Positions 12,086 through 23,918 are shown, numbered from the stretch's first letter. The stretch is DNA of 64,000 bases from Riptortus pedestris (GCA_019009955.1 CM032233.1:81847001-81911000), one strand, 5' to 3'. A program made the numbers and translations. The notes: generated by a model not told the origin, from the sequence alone.

Positions 12086-12127
<42 letters not shown>

Positions 12128-12552
12128 TTATTTGTCTGTTAACGCTCTAGCGGTCGCAATTTTTGTTTGATCGTTACCAAACTCGATATTTAAACGTTTT
12201 ATGCAAAAATACAGATCAAGTTCGTTAATGGCTGAAATCGGACAAGTGGGAGGGGGGGGTTAAAGGGGGGATTTTCGAAAATTCGAAATATCTCCGTTAC
12301 CATACGTCGGATCAAAAATGTGTATAGAACAAATCTTATTGTGAATTAATTATATACTATACATATTGTTCTATACATTTATTCTTTATCTTGAATATTA
12401 ACCGAGATATTTGCATTTTTATTAAATTTGGGCCGATAACGGACGACTGAGTTAGTTCGGCCCTTTGCCGTAACTGTTCGGCTCTCGTATGGAGATTTCT
12501 CTATTGTATAACTTCACGTGGGAAATCTGCTTAGTTTACGCACGTGACGGAC
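11940..12552 (+). mobile_element. F1 repeat nested inside another F1
   Basis: The left end (AGATGATTTCCCTTCAGGG) and the palindrome remnant, a (TA)n run, the core and CACGTGGGAAATCTGCTTAG lead to GTGACGGAC. The hairpin is trimmed to ACGCACGTGACGG. The host site is a T-run in the outer copy (CCCCTT before, TTTTTTTG after), which fixes both F1 termini and shows F1 mobilised into T-runs. Confidence 0.9.
12062..12128. repeat. (TA)n microsatellite of the nested F1
   Basis: TA run with one GATA interruption at the F1 microsatellite position. Confidence 0.95.
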
Positions 12553-12942
12553 TTTTTTTGTTCCTGGATTACTAATATTTGAGTAATTGAGATAAAAATT
12601 ATTCTGATTGATTATAAATTACAGTACAAGCTATAGTAAATAGTTTTCAGTAAAATTCGTGTTATAAGAATACTTCTTTCTACTTATTCAGCTCTGAGAC
12701 GTTGTCTGACATTTTGTTTACAATTCAGACGCTTTCCGTTGTAGAGGTTGTTAACATGTAAATTGACAGAAAGATTTCTCATTACGTTAGGTTAATCAAA
12801 ACACTTTTTTGTGGCTCCTCACAATTTATTTTTTACAAAAGCTTATCGCATTGGGGAATTAACTTCCCATCTTCAGAGTGTCAGAGCATATGGCGTGCCT
12901 ATAGAGGTACTACTGGGCTGGACTCTGCCGATGTAGTAACCA

Positions 12943-13459
12943 ATGTCGGGAGGCCACCCATTTAAAGACGATTATTAAATCATATAAAAAAAAAAACTTT
13001 AATATTTAAAATAACACTTCTAGAATTTATTCGAGTGGCATAATGTAATTATAAATTAGATTTAGCCCAAAACTGGACGATGTCGTGGAGTGGCAGCATA
13101 AAGCGGTCGTCCCCGCCGTCATCTGCCACATGAATTCTGCAAGCTAGCTGTCCATACGAAGTAATAATAAACGATCACCAAGTGGTGTTAACGAACGATC
13201 ACTAATTTTCTTATATTACAAGAAACAGAATGATTAAAATAACCTAGTCAAGTATGAACAGTCTAAAGCGATAGCAATAAAAGCGACTAGCAATACGCGG
13301 TTTTGAACCAGTAAATATTTTATCTGTAAATAATGAGTCGCCTCTCGTTAATCATTTCGTCATTTATAAATACTAGAAGTGTTATATTAAATAATAAAGT
13401 GATTTATTTTCTTTTAATTATGATTTAATAATCTCCTTTAAATAGGTGACCTCCCGATA
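12943..13459. mobile_element. unclassified MITE with long terminal inverted repeats
   Basis: The left end (ATGTCGGGAGGCCACCCATT, then ATTATTAAATCAT and AACACTTCTAGAATTTAT) is matched in reverse at the right end (ATAAATACTAGAAGTGTTAT, ATGATTTAATAAT, AATAGGTGACCTCCCGATA). The inverted arms are roughly 100 bp, imperfect, around a centre of about 300 bp with no coding capacity. The target duplication is unclear, so the superfamily is not assigned. Confidence 0.75.
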
Positions 13460-14578
13460 GCCCATAAGTACAAAAAAGGTTTTTTCCAACTATTGAAATA
13501 ATTTTAAATCAACACCAGTCGAAAAGGATCTATCATTTTTTTGAACACACATATGTGAGCACGTAAAATATGAGTTGAGTTAGGTTAAAAATTTATTAAA
13601 AAGGGAATATTTTCTCAATAATACTGTGATGTTAAAATGAGGAACTGATTTTTGGCGTGCACGAAATAACTTTCATAAAGGATCAAATACGTAAAAAACG
13701 ATTTTCAAAATTTTTAAGAAAGAAATTTGAACTTAATAAAATATAACTGACGCACAGAAAAATACGGTATAGCTTTCATTAAAGATAATAGCTGAAACAC
13801 TCAACGAACAATATAAAGCGAAACTATATAAGAATACATGATTATTTTTATTATTTTTTAAAGCTGAAACAGTATGATATTTTTCATTCCGTGCAATCTC
13901 AGTACAATATTTCACATTAATGGCAAATTTTGATTTCAAAAATTAGGCGTGAGAGTTCAATCTTCTAAAGATAGGGATCATTAATTATCTTCTCAAATTA
14001 TCTATATATCGATCAGAGGGGTTGCGTGTTTAGACAAATTCGACAGGGATATCTAGGGCGGTCCATCCATCAGCTCCCTTCAACCCCCCACCCTGGCTTA
14101 TGTTCAATAGGGCTCAAATAGTAAAACTAAAAACAAATCTATCAAATGTCCTTTTAGGGATACAATAGTGTTTTTGAAACAAGTACCTGATGTTTATCAT
14201 TGCGTTCGTGTATTAACAAATTACATTAATGAAAACATTATGGAACCATAATTATAGCGGGAGATTCTGGGCCAAATCAAAATAATTTTTTTCCAAAAAG
14301 CTACTTAAGAAATAAAGTAAAACGAAAAGAAAACATTTTATATGATTTTGTTGTCATTTAAATTACAAGATTCTCCAATATTTCAATATTAACAGAAGCA
14401 AACATAGGGGGAGCATTACAAAGCTCCCATTTTGAAATTGAAAAAGACAAAGGTTTCGCTTTTTTGAGAGTATTCAACGAAATCTTTCCAATAATTTCAT
14501 TCGTATAATTTATTATTTTTATGTGATCATAGTAGCAAATGTCCAAGCCAACGACATGTAGATGTCCTATATAGTTGT

Positions 14579-14582
<4 letters not shown>
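13460..14582. other. unique AT-rich DNA, no gene
   Basis: No recognisable gene or repeat end; the open frames are low-complexity. Confidence 0.5.
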
Positions 14583-14673
<91 letters not shown>

Positions 14674-14753
14674 GATAAACATTTATAGAACGTTTTCGAA
14701 AATGGCGCCATGAGTACATCTCATTGCTGATTTACCTTGGGTGAAATTTGCTA
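14583..14753 (-). mobile_element. F1 left-end fragment, minus strand
   Basis: A (TA)n(GA)n run (14583-14671) is followed by TTTTCGAAAATGGCGCCATG, AGTACATCTCATTGCTGATT and a decayed AAATTTGCTAAAA left end. Confidence 0.7.
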
Positions 14754-14895
14754 AAAACTTTTTCCTATATTTTCCCAGATATTACATACTTTTAGGAGAA
14801 TAATCAGTGTGTATATAAAAGAAAATATTATACACGATATATTTTAGAATACTATAAAGGCTTTCGTTAATTATTATTTACTATATATTAAAAAA

Positions 14896-15079
14896 TCCGT
14901 CACGCAGGGGCTGCGTAAACTAAGCAGATTTCCCACATGAAGTTTAACAATAGATAAATCTACATACCGGTAACACAACACCACCGTGAATTTTCAGTGA
15001 ATAAATACATACTATAATAAGAAACCTCCCGACGGAAAGTTTCTGAATTGTAAACAGTTCTGCCAACTGGAAAGAAAAA
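14896..15079 (-). mobile_element. F1 right-end fragment, minus strand
   Basis: TCCGTCACGCAGGGGCTGCG and AAGCAGATTTCCCACATG are followed by GGTAACACAACACCACCGTG, AACCTCCCGACGGAAAG and CTGAATTGTAAACAG. The fragment stops at an A-run where the next F1 starts. Confidence 0.85.
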
Positions 15080-15081
15080 AA

Positions 15082-15501
15082 GTTCGTCACACAGGGGCTG
15101 CGTAAACTAAGCAGATTTCCCACGTGATGTTTTACAATAGAGAAATTTCACGAGAGCCGAGCAATTAAGGAAACGGCCGAACTAGCTTTGGGGGGAGTCA
15201 CTCGTCGCCCAGATTTAATAAAAATGCAAATATATCGGTTAATATTCAAGATAGAGAATAAATGTATATAACAATATTTATAGTAAATTTCATTTGCAAT
15301 AAGATTGATTCTGTACAATTTTTCGATCCGACGTATAGTAACGGAGTTATTTTTAATTTTCGAAAATCCTCTTCTCTATACCCCCTCTCCCACTGGTCCG
15401 ATTTTAGCCGTTAACGATCTTGATCATTGTTTTTACATAAAACGTTTAAATATCGAGTTTTGTAACGATCAAGCAAAAATTGCGACCGCTAGAGCGTTAA
15501 C

Positions 15502-15554
<53 letters not shown>

Positions 15555-15681
15555 CATAATTTTGAACGGACCTAATTTTCGTCATCTCCTGGGTAGAATC
15601 GATGGACATTTGAGGAAAATTTTTGAAAATCGCGTCATGAGTACGACCTCAATAGCTGATTTCCCTGAAGGGAAATCTGCT
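15082..15681 (-). mobile_element. F1 repeat, complete, minus strand
   Basis: The right end in reverse (GTTCGTCACACAGGGGCTGC), then CACGTGATGTTTTACAATAG, the short-form block (TTTCACGAGAGCCGAG..ACGGCCGAACTAG), the core, a (TA)n run at 15503-15552, ATTTTCGTCATCTCCTGGGT, and the left palindrome TTTCCCTGAAGGGAAA ending in TCTGCT. About 600 bp, the short variant. Both termini are intact. Confidence 0.9.
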
Positions 15682-17039
15682 GAAACTTTAAATAGCAGAC
15701 TTAAGTATGGATTCCTTCCCTGCTATGTAAATTTTGCTGATTGTTTTTAATATCTCAATAAAGCCAAAACGCTGAATAGACGTTACATATTTTAATTACG
15801 GAGGACATGCAATATATACAGTTATTTAAAACAACTATGAACAATTCACTAGCTCGTGAAAAATATAACAATCGATGGACAAGAACTATGTACAAACACT
15901 ATAAATCAAAGCCAGGAACTATAAACTATTATCCATGCTCGACCATAAAAAAAAACTTAAAAAACTTACTTTAAAACAATCAATACACAACAGAAGACCG
16001 CAGAAGATATGGGCTGCCTTCTGTCAAAAGTGAAGTCGTAGGGGAAGTCCTGGTGTTGTCGTTTTCGGCATTCTGCCAGTATATGACATATCGTCAAGGG
16101 AATGTTACAAAAGAAATAGTCGCTCCTGAGGACTTGTGGTTACAAAAGAAGAACGCTACTAACTGAGCCACCGAAGCACACGTCTTTGCTGTACCTCAAG
16201 AGTTTAGGCCATATCTTTTTTTTTTTAAGACGAACGCGTTAGAAGTGCGTTCTCTCGCTTTAAAAGAATTTGTTTTTCATTAGGTACTGCACATTAAAAA
16301 ATGTCCGTTCATATCGGTGGCAGGAAAGGACGTACCACTCCCCTTGTTAGTTCACAAACCCCCTGCATTATGGGCATTTTTTAAGAGTAATTCTTTGGCA
16401 GAGTACTTATTGCTATAATTATTGGTTCCCATTGGGGGAACATTTAGGGGGAGTATAACATGCGGGAATGAAGGAGTTGGGGCCTCCCTTTCCTAGAGGC
16501 TAATAAGAGACTAGCGTAAAGGCAGGGTAGGTAGGCCATCAGGGAATGGTGCCAATTGATTCGGCACAAGCCCAACGCTCTCCATCCAACTCCGACACTT
16601 CTTCTACACGTAGTTAATTAGTTTCTCCCAGGACTTTAAACCTCATCCCCTCCTTAGGAACCAACTCCCCCAATATTTCTTTTCTTGAAGTAATTTCTCA
16701 TTTAAAAGGACTTGATTAAATGAGGCTTTTCCCCCAAAGGATTTTGAACAGGCCCCGTTATCGATGTTCGTACTTAGAAGTGATTACGAAGCGAAGTTTC
16801 ATCGAAAATTTCATAAATATGTTTTAAGGTAAACTTGAAATGCAGTGATTCAATAAATAGACTACCGAGGGTTGAAGTGGACTAAAAAGAGGATTTTACC
16901 CTTCTCTGGCGGTTTGTAGAAAGGCTGTTGAGAAAGTCATTTGTTTTATTTTGTTAATAGTGAGCTATAAATCAGCTGAATTACTCAATACATATAGATA
17001 AATCATAATTCGTTGAAACTTATATAATCAAATTTTATA

Positions 17040-17087
<48 letters not shown>

Positions 17088-17088
17088 A
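15682..17088. other. unique DNA, no gene
   Basis: No coding region recognised. A mixed-composition patch at 16000-16220 and 16440-16700 has no motif I can name. A (TA)n run at 17041-17084 precedes the next element. Confidence 0.5.
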
Positions 17089-17760
17089 TTGTAACCTCTG
17101 TCTGTACATTGATTTTTTTCTCGAAATTTCACGGTACTTTTTCGTTTCACATGCCATAGACACGATATCTGCAATTTGTAGCTTTGGTGTCTGTTCGTTT
17201 GTTGCCTTTTCACGCATAAACAGCTGAACCAAATTTTATGTAACTTGTTATTTATATTACTACTAACCCAACTTAGACTTTAGGTTATATTAATATTCTC
17301 TTAGATGAACATGAGTGGGGGTTAAATAAGGGAGGTCTGAAATTAAAAATAGCGATATTTCGTTTCGTATGGTTTTTTTTTGGCAAACATACCATTGTAA
17401 TTAAGAGTGAATTTTGTGATATATCAGTTATTTATTAACTCTGCTCCGTTAATATACGATATACTTCCCTGAACACACTATGTACCGATATGAATATACA
17501 GTTTACAATCGAGACTTCAGAAAGAATATTTTTAATAGCAGTTATGACGTACCTAAAACTGCTGGCAAGGGAAAGGAACTTTTACTAATAAATGGTTTGG
17601 AAGACAGAACACTTTCCATGATTATGAATTATATGATCCATTACGTTATAAAAATAAAAAAAAACTACATGAAATGTCAAAATATTGTGCAAAGTAAAGC
17701 CTTGCCAAAACAATATCATCATCATTGAGTTTCAAATGAATTCCCGGGCAAACTTAGATA

Positions 17761-17761
<1 letters not shown>
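17089..17761 (+). mobile_element. F2 Helitron-like element, internally diverged
   Basis: The start TTGTAACCTCTGTCTGTACA is followed by TTTCACGG and CGTTTCACATGCCATAGACA, CTTTTCACGCATAAACAGC, and the GAGTGGGGGTTA..GGTCTGAAATTAAAAA module. The 3' end (GAATTCCCGGGCAAACTTAG, then ATAG) is a mutated version of the hairpin plus CTAG end. It is flanked by (TA)n on both sides. 17400-17735 has no clear F2 similarity. Confidence 0.7.
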
Positions 17762-17822
<61 letters not shown>

Positions 17823-17848
17823 GAGGGAGAGGGAAAGAGAGAGAGAGA
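17762..17848. repeat. (TA)n and (GA)n microsatellite
   Basis: A TA run (17762-17816), then a GAGA-rich tract. Confidence 0.95.
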
Positions 17849-18067
17849 ACGCGCGGTGTGAAAGGTATATTAGACTAATTAGACAGAAGGTGAGCGAGGG
17901 CCGATGATAGATCAGATAATAAATACAAAGAGACACGCAGCCGAGATAAGCCCTTTTTGTACCTTTCAGGACAATTACTTTTTAAACCACATATTCCTAC
18001 TTATCCCAGCTCCCTTAACCAACGTATTTTCTTCGTCTATCAGCCTTAGAAGTAATATTGTTCTTGC

Positions 18068-18200
18068 AAGTCAATAGTGTTTTAATATAATTAAAATTTA
18101 GTGGATATCACTCTCAGCATGCTAATAACAACAGTCCATGAATCGAATTCCACCTAAAAGATTCTTTCGGAATAATACTGTTTTCTTAGTCTGAACGTTT
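18068..18200 (+). repeat. dispersed segment, inverted copy at 23737-23867
   Basis: TTTTAATATAATTAAAAT, TAGTGGATATCACTCTCAGC, ACAACAGTCCATGAATCG, ATTCCACCTAAAAGATTCTT and TTCTTAGTCTGAACG are matched in reverse complement at 23737-23867. Both copies lie next to an F1 left end, but on opposite sides. Confidence 0.8.
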
Positions 18201-18248
18201 TAGCAGATTTCCCTTAAGAGAAATCAGCTATTGTGGTCGTACTCATGA

Positions 18249-18290
<42 letters not shown>

Positions 18291-18323
18291 AGCAGTTGGT
18301 ATATATATATATATATTATATAA

Positions 18324-19428
18324 CTAGCTCAGATACCCGGCTTCGACCGGGAATTACATTTTGAGGCTGGATGGTGATGGAATTTTTTTGGCAAAGGCTT
18401 TACTTTGTCAGGCACAATATTTTGACATTTAGGAGCCGTCCCATTGTTTAGGGTTAAAAACCCCCGCCATTTCTGTGGATTTGTTTAATTAAATAAAAAT
18501 TTGTAAATTCAAGGCCTCCCTTATACAACCCCCACTCATGCACACCCGTCCCTAGAAAAATGTTAGTATGGCTTATTATAAGGAAGGCGTTAGAGTGCTA
18601 ATGCACATACCGAGTTTTTTATTTAGTTCGGTTGTAGTCTTTTTGTGCCGAAATAAAGTTGTTGACTCCAGCTATAAATTTTTAGCGTATGACGCATTTA
18701 TACTTCGGTAAATACGACGATAGTGTATATAACTAAAGTTTCTCTAAATAACAAAATAAAACAACACACTTAGTTAAGTGCATATTTGCCGAAACCCAAT
18801 ATTAGGAAACGAAATATCATTTCTATTTTTAATTTCAGGCCTCCACTTATAAACCCCCACTTCTGTCCCGTCCCAACGTAAATGTTTAAGTATGGCTTAT
18901 TTATAATGAAGGCGGTTAGTGCTAATGCCACATACCGAGTTTGGTATTTATTTAGTTTCGGTTGAGTCTTTTTGTGGTGTGCCCGAATAAAGTTGTTGAC
19001 CGGTTCCCGCTACATAAATTTATTAGGCGTAGTGAACGCATTTATACTTCGGTATAACGACGATAGTGTATATACATAACCTAAAGTTTTCTCTAAATAA
19101 CAAAATAAACAACTTAAGTTATGTGCATATTTGCCGAAACCCCAATGGGGGGAAATAGGAAAACGAAATATCACTATTTTTAATTTTCATTCCTCCCTTA
19201 TAACCCCCACTCCTGTTCGTCTCAAAGAATATTAATATAGCCTAAAGTCTAAGTTGGGCTAATAGTAATATACATACCAAGTTTCATAAAATTCGGTTCA
19301 GCCGTTTATGCGTGAAAAGGTAACAAACATACACGAAAGAAACAAAATGCAGTTATGGTGTCTATGACATGTGAAACGAAAAGTTATCGTGAAATTTCGC
19401 GAAAAAAATCAATGTACAGACAGAGGTT

Positions 19429-19432
<4 letters not shown>
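18324..19432 (-). mobile_element. F2 Helitron-like element, minus strand
   Basis: Read on the minus strand, it starts TTGTAACCTCTGTCTGTACA and ends with CCCGGTCGAAGCCGGG, TATCTGAG and CTAG|T. A GC hairpin about 8-10 nt before CTAG is the usual Helitron 3' architecture (CTRR-T). Inside are three copies of the roughly 300-bp module (GGCCTCCCTTATAA..CCCCCACTCCTG blocks near 18510, 18835 and 19195) and the CGGTTCAGCCGTTTATGCG motif near the 5' end. No replicase or helicase is encoded. It sits in the (TA)n of an F1 copy. Confidence 0.8.

Positions 19433-19433
<1 letters not shown>

Positions 19434-19480
<47 letters not shown>
19434..19480. repeat. (TA)n microsatellite at F2/F1 junction
   Basis: Pure TA run between the F2 5' end and the resumed F1 core. 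Confidence 0.95.
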
Positions 19481-19483
<3 letters not shown>

Positions 19484-19774
19484 GTTAACACTTGATATGT
19501 ATATGTATATATGTATATATGAGGTCACAATTTTTGTTTAACCATCACCAACCTTGGTATTAAATGATTTTATGTAAAAAGAAAGATCAAGTTCGTTAAC
19601 AGCTCAATTCGGACCAGTAAAATATTTCAGTTTATTATACGTCGAATCGAAAAATTGTATAGAACCAATCATATTGAAAATTACATTTACTATAAATATT
19701 GTCATACACATTTATTTTCTATCTTTAATATTAACCGAGATATTTGCATTTATATTATGAGTGTGCATGGTTTT

Positions 19775-20170
19775 GCTTCTGATGCAATTTCAAATAATTT
19801 CGAATAAATATCAATCAATCGTACCTAGGAGATGACGAAGTGAGGTCCGTTCAATCTGATATAAATTTTTGTTTGGCCGTGACTCGACATATAAGCGTAA
19901 TATGTAAAACTAATGATCAAGATCAAGGTTTAATGAAAATTCCAAATATCTATGTTATTATTCATCTGATCGAAAACATTTATAGAACCTACCAGAAAAA
20001 ATTATTGAAAACCTATAAATATAGTAATATAAAAATTCCTTATATACATTGTTTCTCTATCTTTACCCCCAATGTTTTACTCCAATGTATCATGATCCAT
20101 AAGTTTTAAAGCCAATTTATATCACGAAAAGTCTTAAACCAAGATTAAATACCAAATATTGTTTTCAGGC
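19775..20170 (+). mobile_element. F1-related repeat, diverged variant
   Basis: Blocks ATCGTACCTAGGAGATGACG, AGTGAGGTCCGTTCAA, GTAAAACTAATGATCAAG, CTGATCGAAAACATTTATAG and TTAAATACCAAATATTGTTT occur in F1 order, with deletions and no microsatellite. The following 20170-20400 resembles 53025-53200 in reverse context, so it may belong to the same variant. Confidence 0.6.
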
Positions 20171-20439
20171 TTCTTCTAAACAGATTATCACGTGCTGGTA
20201 TGACACATGAGTGATCTCATCTCAACACAAATTTTCATCTCAGGGACATATTTTCATTTTCCAAGTAAAAATCCTATCAACAGAAGTGGGGGCTTACAGA
20301 AGGGCGAAGGAGGAAGAGGACGTGAAGGTGGGAATAACTCGCTTAATATTTCAGTACCGAACAAATGTATACAACAGCTTTCGTAGAGCGAAATAACGGA
20401 GATATTTTGAATCTCCTATTCTTATTCACGCAACCTATA

Positions 20440-20897
20440 TGCAACTACCTCACATAATGAAAGTCCTGTAAAAACTATATTTGATATTTAATCTTGGAAT
20501 CAGGCTTTTCATGATATATTGGCTTAAAACTTATTGTTCATGATAAATTGGACTAAACAACTTTTTACTGAAGACTGAAAACTAAAAAATGCAAATATTT
20601 TGGTTAATATTCAAGTTAGAGAAACTACGAGTAGAAGGAATTTTTGTATTACTATATTTATAGGAATTTAAATTTTCAATAAGAGTGGTTATATAATATT
20701 TTTCGATGCGATCAATAATAACGGAGATATTTTGAATTTTCAACACCCCTGGATCTTGATCATTAGTTTTCAAGAGTTAGTCAACAGATTAAACGAACCT
20801 CATTTTCGTCATCTCCTAGGTAGGACTGATAGACATTTATTGTAAAATATTCGAAATCGCGCCATAAGCAAAACCCTATAGCTTATTTTCTCTGTCC
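20440..20897 (-). mobile_element. F1-related repeat, minus strand, variant
   Basis: In reverse order, TTTGATATTTAATCTTGGAA, CTGAAAACTAAAAAATGC, GTTAATATTCAAGTTAGAG, ATAATAACGGAGATATTTTG, then CTCATTTTCGTCATCTCCTA, GGTAGGACTGATAGACATTT and a decayed left end. Confidence 0.65.
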
Positions 20898-22435
20898 TAT
20901 TCCAAGTTATCGGCAAATAGGCTCCAAATCAACCCATTTCGATATGTAAATGCATAACAAATTTCACCAATTGACATTAACTTATTTCATAAAGTAAATG
21001 ATTATGACGAACGGACACAATTGTAAATCTATAAAAGTCGCTGACGGAAAAAATGAAAACGAAACGGTGCGAAAAAAAAATATTCATATAAATTGTATGA
21101 AGTTTGTAATCACTAAATGCTATTGGAATTCTTGAATTATTTATTGATACTTTTATTACTCTTTGCAATGAATTAGAGTGTGAAATAAGGATTATTTGCG
21201 TGTGAAGGGAAGGTAGGATGAGGCTGGCGGTGTGTAAGGGGCTCCCTCAAAGTTTGATTGGAATCGTTGAAGCGTTACGGCAATAAATCGTCCCGAGTTA
21301 ATGAATCTGTTAGCAACTCCTCTCTGGCTACAGCTAATTAACAGCTTGAAATACTTAGATTTTTCCGATAGTCGGCCAGACGTAGGCCCTCCCAAACACG
21401 AAACCGACCCACTGTATTTCACTGGAATCAATTACAGAGCTTCGATTTTAATCTTGGAGCTCTTCAAAAACTAAACATACATTACTTGGTCTACTTTGAA
21501 AGTGAACTTGGCCTTTTGGCCTCTGGAAATAAATTGCTTTCACCACAAAAACCCATATAGTTTCGTTATTCGTCTAAATAATGCGCTTTTTATAAAATGT
21601 GATTTGATGTTGCACCTTATTATAAATGAGTTGGTCATTGCCCAACTCCTGAACAATTGTCTTTAGTACTTTTGAGTGACTAAATGAGAAGGCCATGGCT
21701 TGGGACATAAACCCTATAATGTAATACATTGGGATGATTCAGGCAAGGACTATTTTTGATGATTCCCCAATAAAAATACCACCATTTTAATTTTTATATT
21801 CCAAAATGGAGGACATGTCCAAGTTTGGCATTATAATATACCCCATTTTTTTGGCGAATTTCAAAATGAATGGAACATCATACGTACATAGTAGGAAGAA
21901 TGTTTGGCTCTTAATATAACTTCATTTTTGTTTTGGTAGCTCTGGGAAATGAGACGAACGGTGTCCCACATTCACAGAACCAAAATAAAAATGTTTATTG
22001 TTGGACACCTTCATTAGACTATACCCAGAAACTCTTTAAATCATAGCATTTCTGTGTATTTGTATGCTATAGAATTTATTACCGTCCACCTTATACTTCT
22101 AAGGCAAATTGGAACAACTTATCTACAGGTTACCACTGCTTTTTAGCCAGGGTGGGGCTAAGAATTGAATTTAATGAGTCCGTCACTAAATAAATTCCGA
22201 TTGCCGAGGTGTTAATAGAACTCACGACTCTAGGTTAACCAAATGTGATTAAGACTACAGCCTTAACTCACATGGCTAACCTGAGCCTCCGTATATTTAT
22301 CTAGAAGTCATAAAGATCATAATGATTTTTCAGGATAACTTACTCAGTTCTACAGAGCATCTGAAAAAAAAGGCTTATGTCCTAGTTTCATTGGTAATTG
22401 ACGGGTCATTACAAATTTATCACGGTAACGGACAC
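20898..22435. other. unique AT-rich DNA, no gene
   Basis: The open frames at 20977-21168 and 21192-21431 on the minus strand have no recognisable domain. The surrounding sequence shows no repeat ends. Confidence 0.5.
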
Positions 22436-22691
22436 ACGGAAAAATACAAATATCTCGGTTAATATTCAAGGCTGGGAATACATGTATATAACAATATTTA
22501 TAGTACATTTAATTTGCTAAACGATTGACTATACATTTTTTCGATCCAACGTATATTAACGCAAATATTTCGAATTTTCAAAATTCTCCCCCTCTAAACA
22601 CCCCTCCCCTTATCCGATTTTAGCCGTTAACGAACTTGATCTCTCTTTTTACATAAAACGACTAAATATCGAGTTTGGTAACGATTAAACA

Positions 22692-22750
<59 letters not shown>

Positions 22751-22925
22751 TAGATAGATAGATATACATACCGTTTTGAACGGACCTCATTTTCGTCATC
22801 TCCTAGGTAGGATTGATGGACATTTGAAGAACAATTTCGAAAATCACGTCATGAGTACGACCTCAATAGCTGATTTCCCTTAAGAGAACAATTTACAACA
22901 GAACACTACAAAATAGTAACGTTAA
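22436..22925 (-). mobile_element. F1 repeat, minus strand, left part with an extension
   Basis: Reverse F1 blocks (AAATATCTCGGTTAATATTC, CCCTCCCCTTATCCG, TTTTACATAAAACGAC), a (TA)n(GATA)n run at 22693-22763, ATTTTCGTCATCTCCTAGGT and TGATTTCCCTTAAGAGAA. Instead of the usual AGCAG terminus it continues into CAATTTACAACAGAACACTA and AAATAGTAACGTTAAAC, the same extension seen in inverted form at 7107-7153. Confidence 0.8.
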
Positions 22926-23004
22926 ACAGGGAAAATATTAATCGATTCATTACAATTTAACCAAATAAAATGAAACCTCCTTGGAAACAAATAATAGTTT
23001 AGAC

Positions 23005-23690
23005 CAGGGGTCTCCAAACTACGGCCCGAGGGCCACATCCGGCCCGCGGACAGATTTTGTCCGGCACTCGGAGAGCTATCATACTTGAAAACTCCTTTTA
23101 GAGGACATATTTTTTATAGGAAATTAAATTTAATTTACTGAAGTATTCTAATTTTATGTTGAATAATTATAATATGGCATCTACATTGATATGGTCATGG
23201 GCTAACTACTCATAACATTGTTGTAGGCTTATTGTTATTGTTTTTGTGATAAGTTGGATAAAGAAACACAAAATTGTAATGAGTAAAGACATGTATAATA
23301 TGCAGAAAAATTAACTTCAGTATATAATAACTAACAAATTATTGAAATGAATCCAACTAACATTTTATACATTTTAAATAAAAGCATAACTTATAACAAG
23401 CATAATGACATATGAAATACTAATGAGATTTATGTAATTGAGATTTTCCACTGACAATAGTTTGTAGTTGTGGACTAATTTTACTTGTAACAATTATTAA
23501 AAGAGATTTAAGATGCTCATCAGTTAATTTAGATCTGTAAACTGTTTAATTTAGATCTGTTTGTGTACTTCATTTTGGAGAAGGTCTTCTCACCCAAATA
23601 AGTAGTACGAAAAACAGAAAACTTACTGGCCCTCGGAACTTACTGGAGTAATCAGTATGGCCCTAAGGCTGGAAAGTTTGGAGACCCCTG
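23005..23690. mobile_element. hAT-type MITE with perfect 8-bp target duplication
   Basis: Perfect 16-bp terminal inverted repeats (CAGGGGTCTCCAAACT) bound a 686-bp element. GTTTAGAC occurs directly outside both ends (22997-23004 and 23691-23698). CAGGGG-type ends plus an 8-bp duplication define the hAT superfamily. Next to the left terminus is a GC-rich ACGGCCCGAGGGCC..CCGGCCCGCGG palindromic block. The interior is AT-rich and non-coding, so it depended on a transposase supplied elsewhere. Confidence 0.95.
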
Positions 23691-23736
23691 GTTTAGACTG
23701 TCCCAAAGTATATTGTTAGTGTTCCTCCTGACCCTC

Positions 23737-23867
23737 TACCAAATAAAAACCTTCAGACTAAGAAACAGCAATATTCAGAAAGAATGTATTAGGTGGAATT
23801 CAATCCATGGACTGTTGTTATAAGCAGGCTGAGTGTGATATCCACTACATTTTAATTATATTAAAAC
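23737..23867 (-). repeat. dispersed segment, inverted copy of 18068-18200
   Basis: CAGACTAAGAAACAGCAATA, ATTAGGTGGAATTCAATCC, TGGACTGTTGTTATAAGC and GTGATATCCACTACATTTTA correspond in reverse complement to 18068-18200. Confidence 0.8.
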
Positions 23868-23880
23868 CCCATTTTAAAAT

Positions 23881-23904
23881 CCCTTAAGGGAAATCTGCTA
23901 AACG
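23881..23904 (-). mobile_element. F1 left-terminus fragment
   Basis: CCCTTAAGGGAAATCTGCTA is the palindromic left end of F1 in reverse, alone. Confidence 0.7.
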
Positions 23905-23917
23905 TAACACATCGAGT

Positions 23918-23918
<1 letters not shown>

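Larger units (their letters stand above)
11363..12790 (+). mobile_element. F1 repeat, outer copy interrupted by a second F1
   Basis: The left end AGCAGATTTCCCTTTAGG and core run to TTCTGTTGATCCCCCTT at about 11938. F1 homology resumes at 12553 (TTGTTCCTGGATTACTAATA) and continues through ATTCAGACGCTTTCCGTTG to GAAAGATTTCTCATTACG, where the right end is lost. Removing 11940-12552 restores the normal F1 order, so the interruption is an insertion. Confidence 0.85.
18202..19768 (+). mobile_element. F1 repeat split by an F2 element
   Basis: The left end AGCAGATTTCCCTTAAGAGA to ACTCATGACG spans 18202-18250, followed by (TA)n. After the F2 element, F1 core resumes near 19482 (CTGTTAACACTTGATATG, AATTTTTGTTTAACCATCAC, GTCGAATCGAAAAATTG) and ends at TTGCATTTATATTATGAGTG. 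The F1 right end is missing. Confidence 0.75.

Noticed and set aside
14358..14711. 117-residue minus-strand frame with Ser-Leu and Ile-Tyr runs
   Set aside because: It spans an F1 microsatellite and has no domain.
21192..21431. 79-residue minus-strand frame
   Set aside because: No motif and no supporting context.
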